Part shown: positions 1 through 8,410 of the stretch, in pieces | How positions within the stretch are numbered: position 1 is the first letter of the stretch | How the letters are laid out: each line of letters begins with the position of its first letter | Program-made: the position numbers and the translations under genes | Notes under the pieces: generated by a model | The model's database searches: none | The model's input: only the letters and a program-made list of their open reading frames with translations | What the model was told of the DNA's origin: nothing | NCBI RefSeq assembly: GCF_900112035.1 | Contig: NZ_FOKC01000002.1 | Coordinates: 124,001 to 188,000 of the forward strand | Origin: Nocardioides alpinus | GTDB taxonomy: Bacteria; Actinomycetota; Actinomycetes; Propionibacteriales; Nocardioidaceae | Length of the DNA: 64,000 bases | Direction: 5' to 3'

Positions 1-1064
1 ACCCGGACGCCACGCGGCGCGGGCATCGCAGTCCTGGTCGTCGACTCGGCCGCGTCGAAGACGACGGTGGTCTCCGCGCCGGACCGGGCGACGAGTGGGC
101 CGAGCGCAGCGACCAGCCGGCTGCGCTGCGCCTCGAGGCTGGCCGAGGGCCACGCCTGCTTGGTGACGTTGTAGCCGTCGACGATCAGCCGGGCGCGAGG
201 AAGGGCGAGCGTCTGCTCGAGCAACGCGGGCGACGCCGGCGCGCTGGAGGCCGGAGCGGCATCGACGCCGGCCAGCTCTGCCTCCACTGCACCGCCGGGC
301 ACACCCGTCACTGCGGGCAGGCCGAGCTCGCGACGCAGACCGGTCGCCGACTCGACGACGGCGTCGAGCAGCAGGCGCACCCGGATCGTCCCGGCATCGC
401 GCTCGGAGCGGGAGTCACGGCGCGTGGCAGCGAGCGCGGTCTCCGCCTCCTCGAGCTGCGCGCGGAGGCGGCGTACGTCTGCGTCCGCGGCCCGGGTCGC
501 CGTCTCGGCCGCAGCCAGCGCCTCGTCGCGTGCCGCGAGTGCGGTGTCGCGCTGGTCCTCGGCACCTCGGAGCACACCGCGCGCCTCGCCCAGCCGTTGG
601 CGCAGGACCTTGTAGTCGGACCGTGCACGGTCGAGCTCGTCCTTGTGCTCGGCGCGCAACGATGCGACCTCTGCCTGGAGGGACGCCACCTGGGCGGCGA
701 GCCGGCCGATCTCGGCCTGGACCACGTCGTCGCGGGTGACACTGTCGTCCAACGATTCCGTCGCCGTGCTGACGACGCTCTCCCACCCCTCGTCACGGAC
801 CAGCCACGCCCGTGCGGCAGCGTCGACGGGGTCGTCCTCACCTGCCGGAAGTGCGGCGACCTGGACCGCGGCGTGCCCGCGGAACTCGTCCTCGGCGAGG
901 GCCTCCCAGATCAGCCCTCCCCCGAGCCGCGCTCGGCGTGCGGGCGCGAAGTCGGCCACTTTCCGCAGACGCGCCGGGACCGGCGTGATCGTCGGTAGGA
1001 CGGCGGAGACCAGGGCGACCACCCGCAGGCGCAGCCGCTCCGGGAGGACCGCCGACTCCGTCAC
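1..1064 (-). CDS. NYN-domain (YacP-like) RNA-binding/nuclease-fold protein, 3' end cut by window
   Basis: The minus-strand frame starting at GTG 1064 is open to the window edge (354 complete codons). The N-terminal part is a helical acidic region. Residues about 110-210 are heptad-rich (runs of A, E, R, Q, L) and should form a coiled coil. From about residue 293 it reads LIVDGYNVTKQAW, then an R-rich helix and TVVFDAAES, the two signature strands of the PIN-like NYN/YacP family (PF05991), which place an Asp cluster for metal binding. Family members are predicted RNA-processing nucleases. The start is chosen because it lies 10 bp after the stop of the upstream zinc-ribbon gene and begins V-T-E-S-A. 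The C-terminus is outside the window, so completeness of the catalytic domain cannot be judged. Confidence 0.85.
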   Translation of the reverse strand, partial: MTESAVLPERLRLRVVALVSAVLPTITPVPARLRKVADFAPARRARLGGGLIWEALAEDEFRGHAAVQVAALPAGEDDPVDAAARAWLVRDEGWESVVSTATESLDDSVTRDDVVQAEIGRLAAQVASLQAEVASLRAEHKDELDRARSDYKVLRQRLGEARGVLRGAEDQRDTALAARDEALAAAETATRAADADVRRLRAQLEEAETALAATRRDSRSERDAGTIRVRLLLDAVVESATGLRRELGLPAVTGVPGGAVEAELAGVDAAPASSAPASPALLEQTLALPRARLIVDGYNVTKQAWPSASLEAQRSRLVAALGPLVARSGAETTVVFDAAESTTRTAMPAPRGVR

Positions 1065-1074
1065 CGAGGGACCG

Positions 1075-1335
1075 TCACCCGGCAGCCGGGTCGCCGGCCG
1101 TGTCGGCAGAGGCCCGGTCGACGGTCTCGATGGCGTCGGCCCGCCCGCACCAGCGGCACGAGACGGCCTCGACCGTCTCGGCGAGCACCGTCTCCTCCTC
1201 GACCTGGTGGTCGCCGGAGAGGTCGAAGTGCCAGTACTCGGTCGTACGGCGGGTGCGGGTGACATCGAAGCGAGTGAGGTTGCCGCACCCGGCGCAACGC
1301 CAGCGCTGGGACGCATCAGGAAGCAGAGGATTCAC
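1075..1335 (-). CDS. small zinc-ribbon protein
   Basis: 86 residues from GTG 1335. Two CxxC pairs, C14-x2-C17 (CAGC) and C60-x2-C63 (CRWC), bracket a hydrophilic beta-rich core, the layout of a treble-clef or zinc-ribbon protein. No catalytic motif is visible. It reads into the NYN-domain gene with a 10-bp gap and is probably co-transcribed with it, so a nucleic-acid-related role is plausible but inferred only. A longer reading from an ATG at 1428 exists, but the extra 31 residues are Arg-rich and look non-coding. Function unknown. Confidence 0.7.
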   Translation of the reverse strand: MNPLLPDASQRWRCAGCGNLTRFDVTRTRRTTEYWHFDLSGDHQVEEETVLAETVEAVSCRWCGRADAIETVDRASADTAGDPAAG

Positions 1336-1436
1336 GCTCGCAACCCTAGCGGCGCGCCCGATCCACCACGTGCGACGTCTGCCTGCCGGGTGTTCGCGGC
1401 GATTCGCCGTGAGCACCTGTCGGTTCACGGCATCCT

Positions 1437-1889
1437 GTGCGCATGAAGCTCAGTAGTGACTCGCGCTCGCTGGCTGCGATGGTGCCCGTCGCCCTCCTTC
1501 TGTGCTCCATCGCTGTCCATGGATTCCAGATCGTCGCCCACGAGGACGATCCCCAGCGGAGCGGGGCGTTCGCGATGTTCTCGACCATCGACATCGGTGC
1601 CACGAGAAAGATCGTCGTCACTGCACAGGACGGGGCCGTGCTGCTGGAGCTCCCTGAGTCCATGGGTCAGCAAGGCCTGAGCCTGCTCGACCGTCCCTCC
1701 GAGAAGGCTGCCACGAGCTTCGTGTCCGAGCTGACGGAGCTCACCTGGACGGTGGCCGACGGCGTGGCCACCGAGGGAGGGTCGGAGACGTTCGACGGAC
1801 TTCGGCTGCAGGTGGTGGGGCTGGGCAACGAGGGTCGGACGCTGCACCGCACCGTGCTCGTCGACGTCGTCGTGGGGCCGAGCTCGTGA
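1437..1889 (+). CDS. membrane-anchored protein of unknown function
   Basis: 150 residues from GTG 1437; an ATG two codons later (1443) is an equally good start. One N-terminal hydrophobic helix (about residues 12-32) is followed by an extracytoplasmic beta-rich portion with the sequence GAFAMFSTID near residue 42. I do not recognise the family. Its stop overlaps the start of the next gene by 4 bases (GTGA), so the two are translationally coupled and probably act as one membrane complex. Short soluble partners with a similar MFS-D motif accompany some HTTM-type membrane proteins, but the resemblance here is only suggestive. Confidence 0.6.
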   Translation: MRMKLSSDSRSLAAMVPVALLLCSIAVHGFQIVAHEDDPQRSGAFAMFSTIDIGATRKIVVTAQDGAVLLELPESMGQQGLSLLDRPSEKAATSFVSELTELTWTVADGVATEGGSETFDGLRLQVVGLGNEGRTLHRTVLVDVVVGPSS

Positions 1890-2722
1890 TCGACCAGTTC
1901 CTGGCCCGACTCAACGAGCCACGGTTCGGCATCACCTTCCTCACGGCCGTCACGTCGTTGGTGATGGCGAGCCACTGGCCGCCCATGGCAGTTCCGAGCC
2001 TCGCGCTCCTCGCCCTGTTCGTGGCGCGGCCCAACGTCGCTGCGCACCCGGCGGTGTGGTGGATCATGGCTGTGGCCTGGTTCGCCGCCCAGGTGGTGGT
2101 CCCGGAGCGCATGGAGGACCACGTCCCGCTCTTCGCGATCTGGCTGGTGGCGGTGGCGCTGTGTCTCCACCGCCCTGCCGAGGAGTTCCTCGCGGCGGCA
2201 GCCTTCCAGGCACGGATGCTGGTGGGAGTGACGTTCGGCGCGGCAGTCGCGTGGAAGGTCTACTTCGGCACGTACCTGGACGGAGTCACACTGTGGACCT
2301 ACATGATCGCCGACGAGCGGTTCCGGCCCCTGTCGACAGTCCTTGGCCTGTCCGATGACGCGATCCAGGCGGACCGCAAGGAGATCTCGCAGCTTCTCTC
2401 GGGTGATCGGGCCGTCGCGGTGCTGGAGTCGTCCGGTCTCACCGTGACGGGCATCGTGGCCGTCTCGGTGCTCACGCTCGTCCTCGAGATCGTCATCTCC
2501 CTGTCGCACCTTGTCTCCGACCGGAGCAGGCTCGCACGCCTGCGCCTTCCCTCCCTCGTGCTGTTCGGCGTGGTGACGTACGGGGTGGTGCCTGTGCTCC
2601 CGTTCGCACTGCTGCTCGCGCTGTTCGCGATGACCGTCGCCGGGTGGCGACGTGACGTCATGTGGGTGTTGCCCACGTTCATGATCGTCATCGCGATCCG
2701 TGTGGCCACGTTGGCCTTCTGA
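1886..2722 (+). CDS. polytopic membrane protein of unknown function
   Basis: 278 residues, GTG start overlapping the previous stop. I count about seven or eight hydrophobic helices spread over the whole length, with a short hydrophilic stretch around residues 140-180 that contains charged and polar residues (ADERFRPLSTVLG). There are no recognised transporter or enzyme motifs. Coupling to the upstream anchored protein suggests a two-component membrane assembly. HTTM/DoxX-like or carboxylase-like membrane families would be the first to test, but nothing in the sequence decides this. Confidence 0.65.
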   Translation: MIDQFLARLNEPRFGITFLTAVTSLVMASHWPPMAVPSLALLALFVARPNVAAHPAVWWIMAVAWFAAQVVVPERMEDHVPLFAIWLVAVALCLHRPAEEFLAAAAFQARMLVGVTFGAAVAWKVYFGTYLDGVTLWTYMIADERFRPLSTVLGLSDDAIQADRKEISQLLSGDRAVAVLESSGLTVTGIVAVSVLTLVLEIVISLSHLVSDRSRLARLRLPSLVLFGVVTYGVVPVLPFALLLALFAMTVAGWRRDVMWVLPTFMIVIAIRVATLAF

Positions 2723-2751
2723 TGTCGGTGGGGACAGCTAGCGTCCCCCGC

Positions 2752-4530
2752 ATGAGCACCACCGCCCACCGCACCGCGCGGGAGACCTCCCGCTGGGAGG
2801 TGCAACGCAGCTTCGACGAGCTGGGGCGGCCGCTGCGGGACCTCACCTTCTGCGTGGTCGACCTCGAGACGACCGGCGGTTCGGCGTCCGCGGGCTCGAT
2901 GATCACCGAGATCGGTGCGGTGAAGGTGCGTGGCGGCGAGGTGCTCGGCGAGTTCCAGACGTTGGTCAACCCGCACGCCGAGATCCCCGCGTTCATCGCG
3001 GTCCTCACCGGGATCAGCAACTCGATGGTCCACGACGCACCGCCGATCGAGTCGGCCCTGCCCTCGTTCCTCGAGTTCGCAGCGGGCTGTGTCCTCGTGG
3101 CCCACAACGCCCCCTTCGACGTCGGCTTCCTGCAGCACTTCGCGCGCGCGCAAGGTCGCCCCTGGCCGAAGTTCGAGGTGCTCGACACGGCCAAGCTGGC
3201 GCGTCGGGTGATCACCCGCGACGATGCGCCCAACTGCAAGCTGTCGTCGCTGGCGAAGGCCTTCAACTCCGCGACGACCCCCAACCACCGCGCTCTGTCC
3301 GATGCGCGGGCGACCGTCGACGTCCTGCACGGGTTGATGGAGCGCCTCGGCGGACTCGGCGTGCACACGCTGGAGGAGCTCCAGACCTTCTCGGCACGGG
3401 TGAGCACGGCGCAGCGACGCAAGCGCCACCTGGCAGAGGGGCTCCCCCACTCTCCTGGCGTCTATCTCTTCCGCGACGACCGCTCCCGAGTCCTCTACAT
3501 CGGCACCTCACGTGACCTGCGCACCCGCGTCCGCACCTACTTCACAGCGTCCGAGACCCGCACTCGGATGGGCGAGATGGTCGGACTGGCCACGTCCGTG
3601 ACCGGCATCGAGTGTGCGACCCCCCTGGAGGCCGAGGTCCGCGAGCTGAGGCTGATCGCCGAGCACAAGCCCAAGTACAACCGCCGCTCGCGCTTCCCGG
3701 AGAAGGTCCACTTCGTCAAGCTGACGCGCGAGGCCTGGCCGCGCCTGTCGCTGGTGCGCAAGGTGCTCGACGACGACGCCGACTACCTCGGCCCGTTCTC
3801 GTCGAGGAAGACCGCGGAGAAGTGCCTGGCTGCCCTCCACGACACGTTCCCGGTGCGCCAGTGCAGCGGCACGATGGCTCGAGTCCCGTCCGGGTCGGCG
3901 TGCGTGCTGGCGGAGATGGGTCGCTGCCTCTCCCCCTGCGACGGCTCGACCGGCGCGTCGACCTACGCCGCCGTCGTGCGCCAGCTGCGCGACACGTTGC
4001 TCCGCAGCCCCGAGGAGGTGGTCGAGGCGATCAACCTGCGGATGACCGCCCTGGCCGACCTCGAACGCTTCGAGGAGGCCGGGGTGCACCGCGACCGGCT
4101 CGCGACGTTCGTACGGGCCGCCGCTCGCACCCAGCGGCTCTCCGCCCTCACCCGATGCCAGGAGATCGTCGCGGCACGCCGCGAGGACAGCGGACGCTGG
4201 TCGGTCCACGTCGTACGCCACGGACGACTGGCCGCCGCAGGAGTGATCCCTCGCGGCAGCGACGCCCACCAGTACGTCCGCGAGCTCACCGCCAGTGCGG
4301 AGACAGTGGGCTCGGCACCCGGCCCCGTGCCGGCTGCCACGGCGGAGGAGTCCGAGAAGATCCTCCGGTGGCTCGAGTCACCGGGCGTGCGCCTCGTCGA
4401 CGTCGACGGCGAGTGGATCTGCCCGTTGGGCGGCGCTGCGCGCCACCTGGCGCTCTACGACGCGGCGAGCGAGTCGAGGCTGTCGCTCGTGCCCTTCGAC
4501 GAGCGGTCGCCACGTGCGGCGAATGGCTGA
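2752..4530 (+). CDS. DEDDh exonuclease / GIY-YIG nuclease fusion (UvrC-like, Rv2191 type)
   Basis: 592 residues from ATG 2752; the longer open frame to 2662 overlaps the previous gene and is not needed. The N-terminal domain is a DnaQ-like 3'-5' exonuclease with VVDLETTG (D37, E39), HNAPFD (D123) and HRALSDA (H179, D184), the full DEDDh set. A GIY-YIG domain follows (GVY at about 236, YIG at about 249, then the conserved Arg helix), and after it a UvrC-like region. The family is the actinobacterial DEDD/UvrC-N fusion, thought to act in DNA repair as a Cho-like incision enzyme with its own exonuclease. In M. tuberculosis the homologue Rv2191 also sits next to trpD and the bcc genes, which supports orthology. 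Confidence 0.9.
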   Translation: MSTTAHRTARETSRWEVQRSFDELGRPLRDLTFCVVDLETTGGSASAGSMITEIGAVKVRGGEVLGEFQTLVNPHAEIPAFIAVLTGISNSMVHDAPPIESALPSFLEFAAGCVLVAHNAPFDVGFLQHFARAQGRPWPKFEVLDTAKLARRVITRDDAPNCKLSSLAKAFNSATTPNHRALSDARATVDVLHGLMERLGGLGVHTLEELQTFSARVSTAQRRKRHLAEGLPHSPGVYLFRDDRSRVLYIGTSRDLRTRVRTYFTASETRTRMGEMVGLATSVTGIECATPLEAEVRELRLIAEHKPKYNRRSRFPEKVHFVKLTREAWPRLSLVRKVLDDDADYLGPFSSRKTAEKCLAALHDTFPVRQCSGTMARVPSGSACVLAEMGRCLSPCDGSTGASTYAAVVRQLRDTLLRSPEEVVEAINLRMTALADLERFEEAGVHRDRLATFVRAAARTQRLSALTRCQEIVAARREDSGRWSVHVVRHGRLAAAGVIPRGSDAHQYVRELTASAETVGSAPGPVPAATAEESEKILRWLESPGVRLVDVDGEWICPLGGAARHLALYDAASESRLSLVPFDERSPRAANG

Positions 4531-4540
4531 AGTGATGTGC

Positions 4541-6157
4541 CTACTCCCGTGCGGTCAGAACAAATAGGCGACCTACACAGTCATATCTCCGAATGGCACT
4601 CGCCTCGGAGTGACTTGTCACCACGGTCGGCGTCTCTGCGACCCGCAGCGCCACACACTCCTCAGCGACGGTCAAACGGTCCGCAGATAGCCGCCCGCCC
4701 TTCAACGTCATGAGCAGCGTCCGCGTCACGGCCGACTCGGTGGCGGACTCTAGCCATACCGCCTCTGCCCCAGACGCACCCGTCGCGGTACTCGCTGCAA
4801 GGACGCGTGCCGGATCGACAGTTGACCATCCGCCCATTTGAGACCTGAAAGGCGTAATACACCCCAGCAAAATGACGCACGCCATGAAGACTCCGAGCAG
4901 CGCGCCGCCGAGCCGTAGCGGCAAGGTTGCTTGAGTGGCCTGTACGGCCGCCGACACACCCACAACGGCGAGGTAACTCAATCCAAGGGCAGCGCTGTGC
5001 CACAACAACTTGGAAGGGTAATAGGCGGTCAAAGAAATGTTGCCGGTAGCTGACAGGACGGCTGCGAAGAGGGCAGGGGCAAGAAGCAACCCACCCGCAG
5101 CAAGAGCACGTCGCTGAGGCAAACGCCGGAGCACGAATGCAGCAGCACCAAGCGAACCCACCAGCACGATCCAGGCCGGCTCAGACACCACGCCCTCAGC
5201 CGTTGTCGCCGCAATTCCAGGTCCCGCAACGACAGCCAGTACAGGCGGAAGGGACGCCAGGGCACCCACCGAGGCGATCGCGGCAGCGACGGTCTTCGCC
5301 CGCCAGTCGCGACGAAAGAGCTGCCAGCCGAAAACCGCGGCGGGAACAGCTACCGCGGGAAGGAGTAACTGCCACGTATGGGCCATTAGGACTACGCCGC
5401 TGATAAGCACGACGAAACTTTCGAGAGTTCGCCGTCTGATTACGCATTCCCGTGCCACCACCGCAAGTATTACCGACGCAAGTATTGAAGTTTGAAACCC
5501 CAAAGCCATGGTGTCCGCCATGAAGCGAGGCGTCATGACCGCGAACCCAGCAACAAGTGCAGCGCCAGCCTCGACGCGCTTCACCTGCGGTGAGACGATC
5601 CTTGCAAGCGAGGCGGCGAAGTTGCTGGTAGCCAAAACAAGAAGCACAAAGAGAAGCCAAGTCGCTCCCGCATTCACGCCTATGAACGACGAAAGGGACG
5701 ATTCATCCACGCCATGATGTCCGAGTAGCCACACCAGCGAAACTCCAGTGTGCCAAGCTCTGGGATAGCTTGCGTCTGAATAGTCGAGAGTCTCAACGTC
5801 GACAATTTCAGCGACCAAGGCAAGGTGACGCACATTGTCACCACCAAGAAACCAGCCGACCCGCTCAGGCCCGCCGGACAGAAGGCCGACCAATCCAACA
5901 GAGAGCACCCACCCAGTGGGAAATAATCCCACCCAGCTGGGCGGAGGAGTAGACCGACCCGAGAACCACCAGGTCAACGCAGACATAACGGCGACAAAGA
6001 GCGACACCAGCGTCAGGACGACAACGGGGTGGCGAAGTGGTGCCTGTTCAATCTCCCCTAAGGCCAAAGTCGCAGTGGTCACGACCGCAAGGCCGACGAG
6101 TAACGCAGCCGGTAACTCCGACAACAACACCCGAGGAGAAAATCGCGGTGAGGTCAC
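4541..6157 (-). CDS. polytopic GT-C-like membrane protein
   Basis: 538 residues, ATG 6157 to TAG 4541. About 12 hydrophobic helices. A loop near residue 105 reads GGDNVRHL and, about 25 residues later, SYPRAWHTG. That arrangement (acidic/Asn loop, then YPxxWH after the second helix pair) resembles DUF6541-type and other GT-C glycosyltransferase-fold proteins that use polyprenyl-linked sugars at the cell surface. Assignment is by shape, not by a decisive motif. It follows the GT87-like gene by 12 bp and both are visibly richer in A/T and A/T-ending codons than flanking genes, which suggests they came in together. Confidence 0.65.
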   Translation of the reverse strand: MTSPRFSPRVLLSELPAALLVGLAVVTTATLALGEIEQAPLRHPVVVLTLVSLFVAVMSALTWWFSGRSTPPPSWVGLFPTGWVLSVGLVGLLSGGPERVGWFLGGDNVRHLALVAEIVDVETLDYSDASYPRAWHTGVSLVWLLGHHGVDESSLSSFIGVNAGATWLLFVLLVLATSNFAASLARIVSPQVKRVEAGAALVAGFAVMTPRFMADTMALGFQTSILASVILAVVARECVIRRRTLESFVVLISGVVLMAHTWQLLLPAVAVPAAVFGWQLFRRDWRAKTVAAAIASVGALASLPPVLAVVAGPGIAATTAEGVVSEPAWIVLVGSLGAAAFVLRRLPQRRALAAGGLLLAPALFAAVLSATGNISLTAYYPSKLLWHSAALGLSYLAVVGVSAAVQATQATLPLRLGGALLGVFMACVILLGCITPFRSQMGGWSTVDPARVLAASTATGASGAEAVWLESATESAVTRTLLMTLKGGRLSADRLTVAEECVALRVAETPTVVTSHSEASAIRRYDCVGRLFVLTARE

Positions 6158-6169
6158 TGAGCCACAGTC

Positions 6170-7030
6170 CTAACGCTGGGCCGGTGAGGCAATCGCGCTA
6201 ACCGTGTCTACATCGGGGCTGACTCTTGTCTGGGCACGCAAACGAGGAATAGCCGCCAGGACGGCTGGCGCGGCCGGCGTGTTTAGGACTGGGAAAGAGA
6301 TCAGAACCGCTACGGGGATGAGCCAAGGCCTGCCAGACCGTCCGGCAACAACCACGACGGCAGCGGCGGCGGCGAGCTGGAAGTAGAGCCAGGGCTTGCC
6401 CCCGCCATTATCAATCATGAACGAGATCCACTCTCCCCACAAGCCAGGAGCCACGACAAACGAAACCACGACTATCGCGAGAGTTGCGAACACGGCACGA
6501 GCAAGTTTTTGCCAATCTCGCAAGATCGCAAAGTACAGCAAACCGATCCCGGGAGTCACCTTAGTTAGAATCAAGAAGCTCCAGAACTCTGGACGCTTAA
6601 CACTCAAGGCGATCGCACCGGCCATGAGCAAGTAGATGTTCCCAATAATTAGTTCAGGAATGCACAACGCAAAGACGCACAGAGCCCAAGGCGTCCTCAG
6701 TGGCCAAACCAACCACGCAAGAATAATCGCCTCAACGAAGACCCAGAGTCCGTAAAATGCCGGAAACGACAAGGCAGTTAAGGGTGCAACGATCTGGGCG
6801 AATGCCGGGGAGTACAGGTAGGCATCCTTAGTGGCTGGCGCGTTCCTGTACAAGTCTTCTACGTGACCGGTTAACCAATACGCATGTGTGTCAGAGGCGA
6901 AGTTCACGAAGAAGCACAACTTGATCATAAAGCCCCAGATAACAAGGGCAAGCAGCCATGGAACAACCGCCCTGATCTGCGGGGAGTGGGGAGCGCGACT
7001 GGGGGCGGACACGTCAGCATCATCCAACAT
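6170..7030 (-). CDS. GT87-family (DUF2029) polyprenyl-phosphate mannosyltransferase-like membrane protein
   Basis: 286 residues from ATG 7030. Hydrophobic helices throughout. Early luminal sequence FASDTHAYW, then YLYSPAFAQI and GNIYLLMAGAIAL followed by TKVTPGIGL, the ordered landmarks of the GT87 alpha-mannosyltransferase family, which uses polyprenyl-phosphate-mannose in mycobacterial and corynebacterial lipoglycan synthesis. The acidic residue after the first helix is the likely catalytic base. It is shorter than usual (about 400 residues), lacking C-terminal helices. It lies 35 bp downstream of the Lrp-like gene and upstream of the other GT-C gene. A/T-richer composition suggests acquisition. 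Confidence 0.75.
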   Translation of the reverse strand: MLDDADVSAPSRAPHSPQIRAVVPWLLALVIWGFMIKLCFFVNFASDTHAYWLTGHVEDLYRNAPATKDAYLYSPAFAQIVAPLTALSFPAFYGLWVFVEAIILAWLVWPLRTPWALCVFALCIPELIIGNIYLLMAGAIALSVKRPEFWSFLILTKVTPGIGLLYFAILRDWQKLARAVFATLAIVVVSFVVAPGLWGEWISFMIDNGGGKPWLYFQLAAAAAVVVVAGRSGRPWLIPVAVLISFPVLNTPAAPAVLAAIPRLRAQTRVSPDVDTVSAIASPAQR

Positions 7031-7065
7031 CCGGGAGGCCGTCCGACGACAAACGGCAAAAACGG

Positions 7066-7344
7066 TCAGTCCCCACCCAAACTGAACGCGGCGTCGAGGT
7101 CGTGGGTCGAGTATGCCCGGAATGCGATGTGCGTCTCGGTCTCTGACACTCCGTCGACCTTGTTCAAGCGATCGGCCACGACTGAGGCTACGTCTTCGTG
7201 CTGACGAACGCGCACCAACGCGATTAAGTCGATCTGGCCCGTCACCGAATAGACCTCACTCACGCCGTCGAGGGCCGCGATCTCCTCCGCTACCTCTGGG
7301 ATGCGCGCGACGTCGGCCTTTACGAAGACGATGGCGGTGATCAT
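7066..7344 (-). CDS. stand-alone Lrp/AsnC ligand-binding (RAM) domain protein
   Basis: 92 residues from ATG 7344. The sequence MITAIVFVKAD..GVSEVYSVTGQIDLIALVRV..VDGVSETETHIAF follows the beta-alpha-beta-beta-alpha-beta RAM fold of Lrp/AsnC regulators, including the G-D/I-D turn that contacts amino-acid ligands. There is no helix-turn-helix domain, so it cannot bind DNA by itself. Such short proteins form dimers or higher rings and are thought to sense amino acids or modulate full-length Lrp proteins. It heads the minus-strand trio with the two glycosyltransferase-like genes. An extended open frame to 7437 overlaps the divergent gene and is rejected. Confidence 0.85.
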   Translation of the reverse strand: MITAIVFVKADVARIPEVAEEIAALDGVSEVYSVTGQIDLIALVRVRQHEDVASVVADRLNKVDGVSETETHIAFRAYSTHDLDAAFSLGGD

Positions 7345-7405
7345 GCGAGGACAGTATCGCTTAGGGGAGGCCACGGCGCGGAGCGTCGAGGGATAGTCTC
7401 CCGCC

Positions 7406-8032
7406 GTGACCTGGCTTGAAGACCACTGGCTCGACATCCTCGGCTGGGGCGGCAGTGCCCTGCTCGTCTACTCGCTTCTCCAGGCGAGCGTGCTGAGACT
7501 GCGCATCCTCAACGCCGTCGCGTGCGTCATCCTGATCGTGTTCAACGCTGCACTGTCGGTGTGGCCGATGGTCGGCATGAACATCGTGCTGGTGCTGATC
7601 AACGCGTGGTTCATCGCCAAGCTGCTCCGCGAGCGTCACGACGAGTCGGTCTTCGAGGTCCTCGAAGTGGGTCCCACCGACGAGTACCTGCGCCACACCC
7701 TGCGGGTCCACGGGGCGGACATCCTCAAGTTCAACCCTGGCTTCGTGCACGACCCGTCGGCTGACCAGGACGCGTTCCTCGTCCAGCGAGGGGACGAGAC
7801 CGTGGGCGTCGTCCTGCTCCACAAGGACGGCGCATCCGCGGACGTGCTCCTGGACTACGTCACGCCGCGCTACCGCGACTTCTCCCCCGGCGAGTTCGTG
7901 TGGCGTCGCAGCGGCCTGCTCAGCGGCCGCGGGATCCGACGGGTCGTTACCCGGCCCGGCATGGTGGGCGCCTACTACGACCGCCTCGGCTTCCGCCGCG
8001 AGGGCGAGTCGTACGTCCTCGACGTCTCCTGA
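7406..8032 (+). CDS. YgjV-like membrane domain fused to a GNAT-like domain
   Basis: 208 residues, GTG 7406. Residues about 10-75 hold three hydrophobic helices (ILGWGGSALLVYSLL, LNAVACVILIVFNAAL, MVGMNIVLVLINAWF), matching the compact YgjV-type inner-membrane module. After residue about 85 the protein is soluble: VFEVLEVGP, AFLVQRGDETVGVVLL, and the terminal YYDRLGFRREGESYVLDV, which is a typical last strand pair of a GNAT acetyltransferase. The acetyl-CoA loop is not obvious, so activity is uncertain. It is divergent from the Lrp-like gene, 61 bp away. Confidence 0.7.
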   Translation: MTWLEDHWLDILGWGGSALLVYSLLQASVLRLRILNAVACVILIVFNAALSVWPMVGMNIVLVLINAWFIAKLLRERHDESVFEVLEVGPTDEYLRHTLRVHGADILKFNPGFVHDPSADQDAFLVQRGDETVGVVLLHKDGASADVLLDYVTPRYRDFSPGEFVWRRSGLLSGRGIRRVVTRPGMVGAYYDRLGFRREGESYVLDVS

Positions 8033-8109
8033 CCAACCTGCGCATTCCTCCCCGCCGAGGGAGCACCGGCACTAGTTTCGGTGGACCGTCCCGGACGAAG
8101 GAGTCCCCC

Positions 8110-8403
8110 ATGCGCAAGATCGCCGTCATGAGTTCCGTCGCTGTCCTCCTGTCGCTGGGCGGCCTGCCGCCGTCGAGCGCGGACACCCCCGGCTGTGTCT
8201 CGCGTCACGAGTACGACCGCGTCGCCAAGGGCATGTCGATGACCAAGGTGCACGCGATCTTCGACACCGAGGGAGCCGAGACCAACTTGGGCGGCGGCTC
8301 GGGCGAGCTTCGCTACTACGACACGTGCACCGGTCGCGGCGCGATCCAGGTCGGCTACAACGGGCGCGACCGGGTGACGGGCAAGAACGGACGCTTCTTC
8401 TGA
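8110..8403 (+). CDS. small secreted BLIP/SmpA-like protein
   Basis: 97 residues; ATG 8110 has a good ribosome site (AAGGAG, 8098-8103). Residues 1-25 are a signal peptide (positively charged start, Leu/Val core, cut near SSA-DTP). The mature part has two Cys and the pattern RVAKGMSMTKVHAIF, matching the repeat unit of beta-lactamase-inhibitor-like and SmpA/OmlA domains (G-M-S/T-x2-x-V). It is a single short domain, so a protein-binding role outside the membrane is the most that can be said. Convergent with trpD, 7 bp apart. Confidence 0.65.
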   Translation: MRKIAVMSSVAVLLSLGGLPPSSADTPGCVSRHEYDRVAKGMSMTKVHAIFDTEGAETNLGGGSGELRYYDTCTGRGAIQVGYNGRDRVTGKNGRFF

Positions 8404-8410
8404 GTCGGGC

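Noticed and set aside
1..1064. Truncated or frameshifted NYN-domain gene
   Set aside because: The missing C-terminus is only due to the window edge; the frame is intact throughout.
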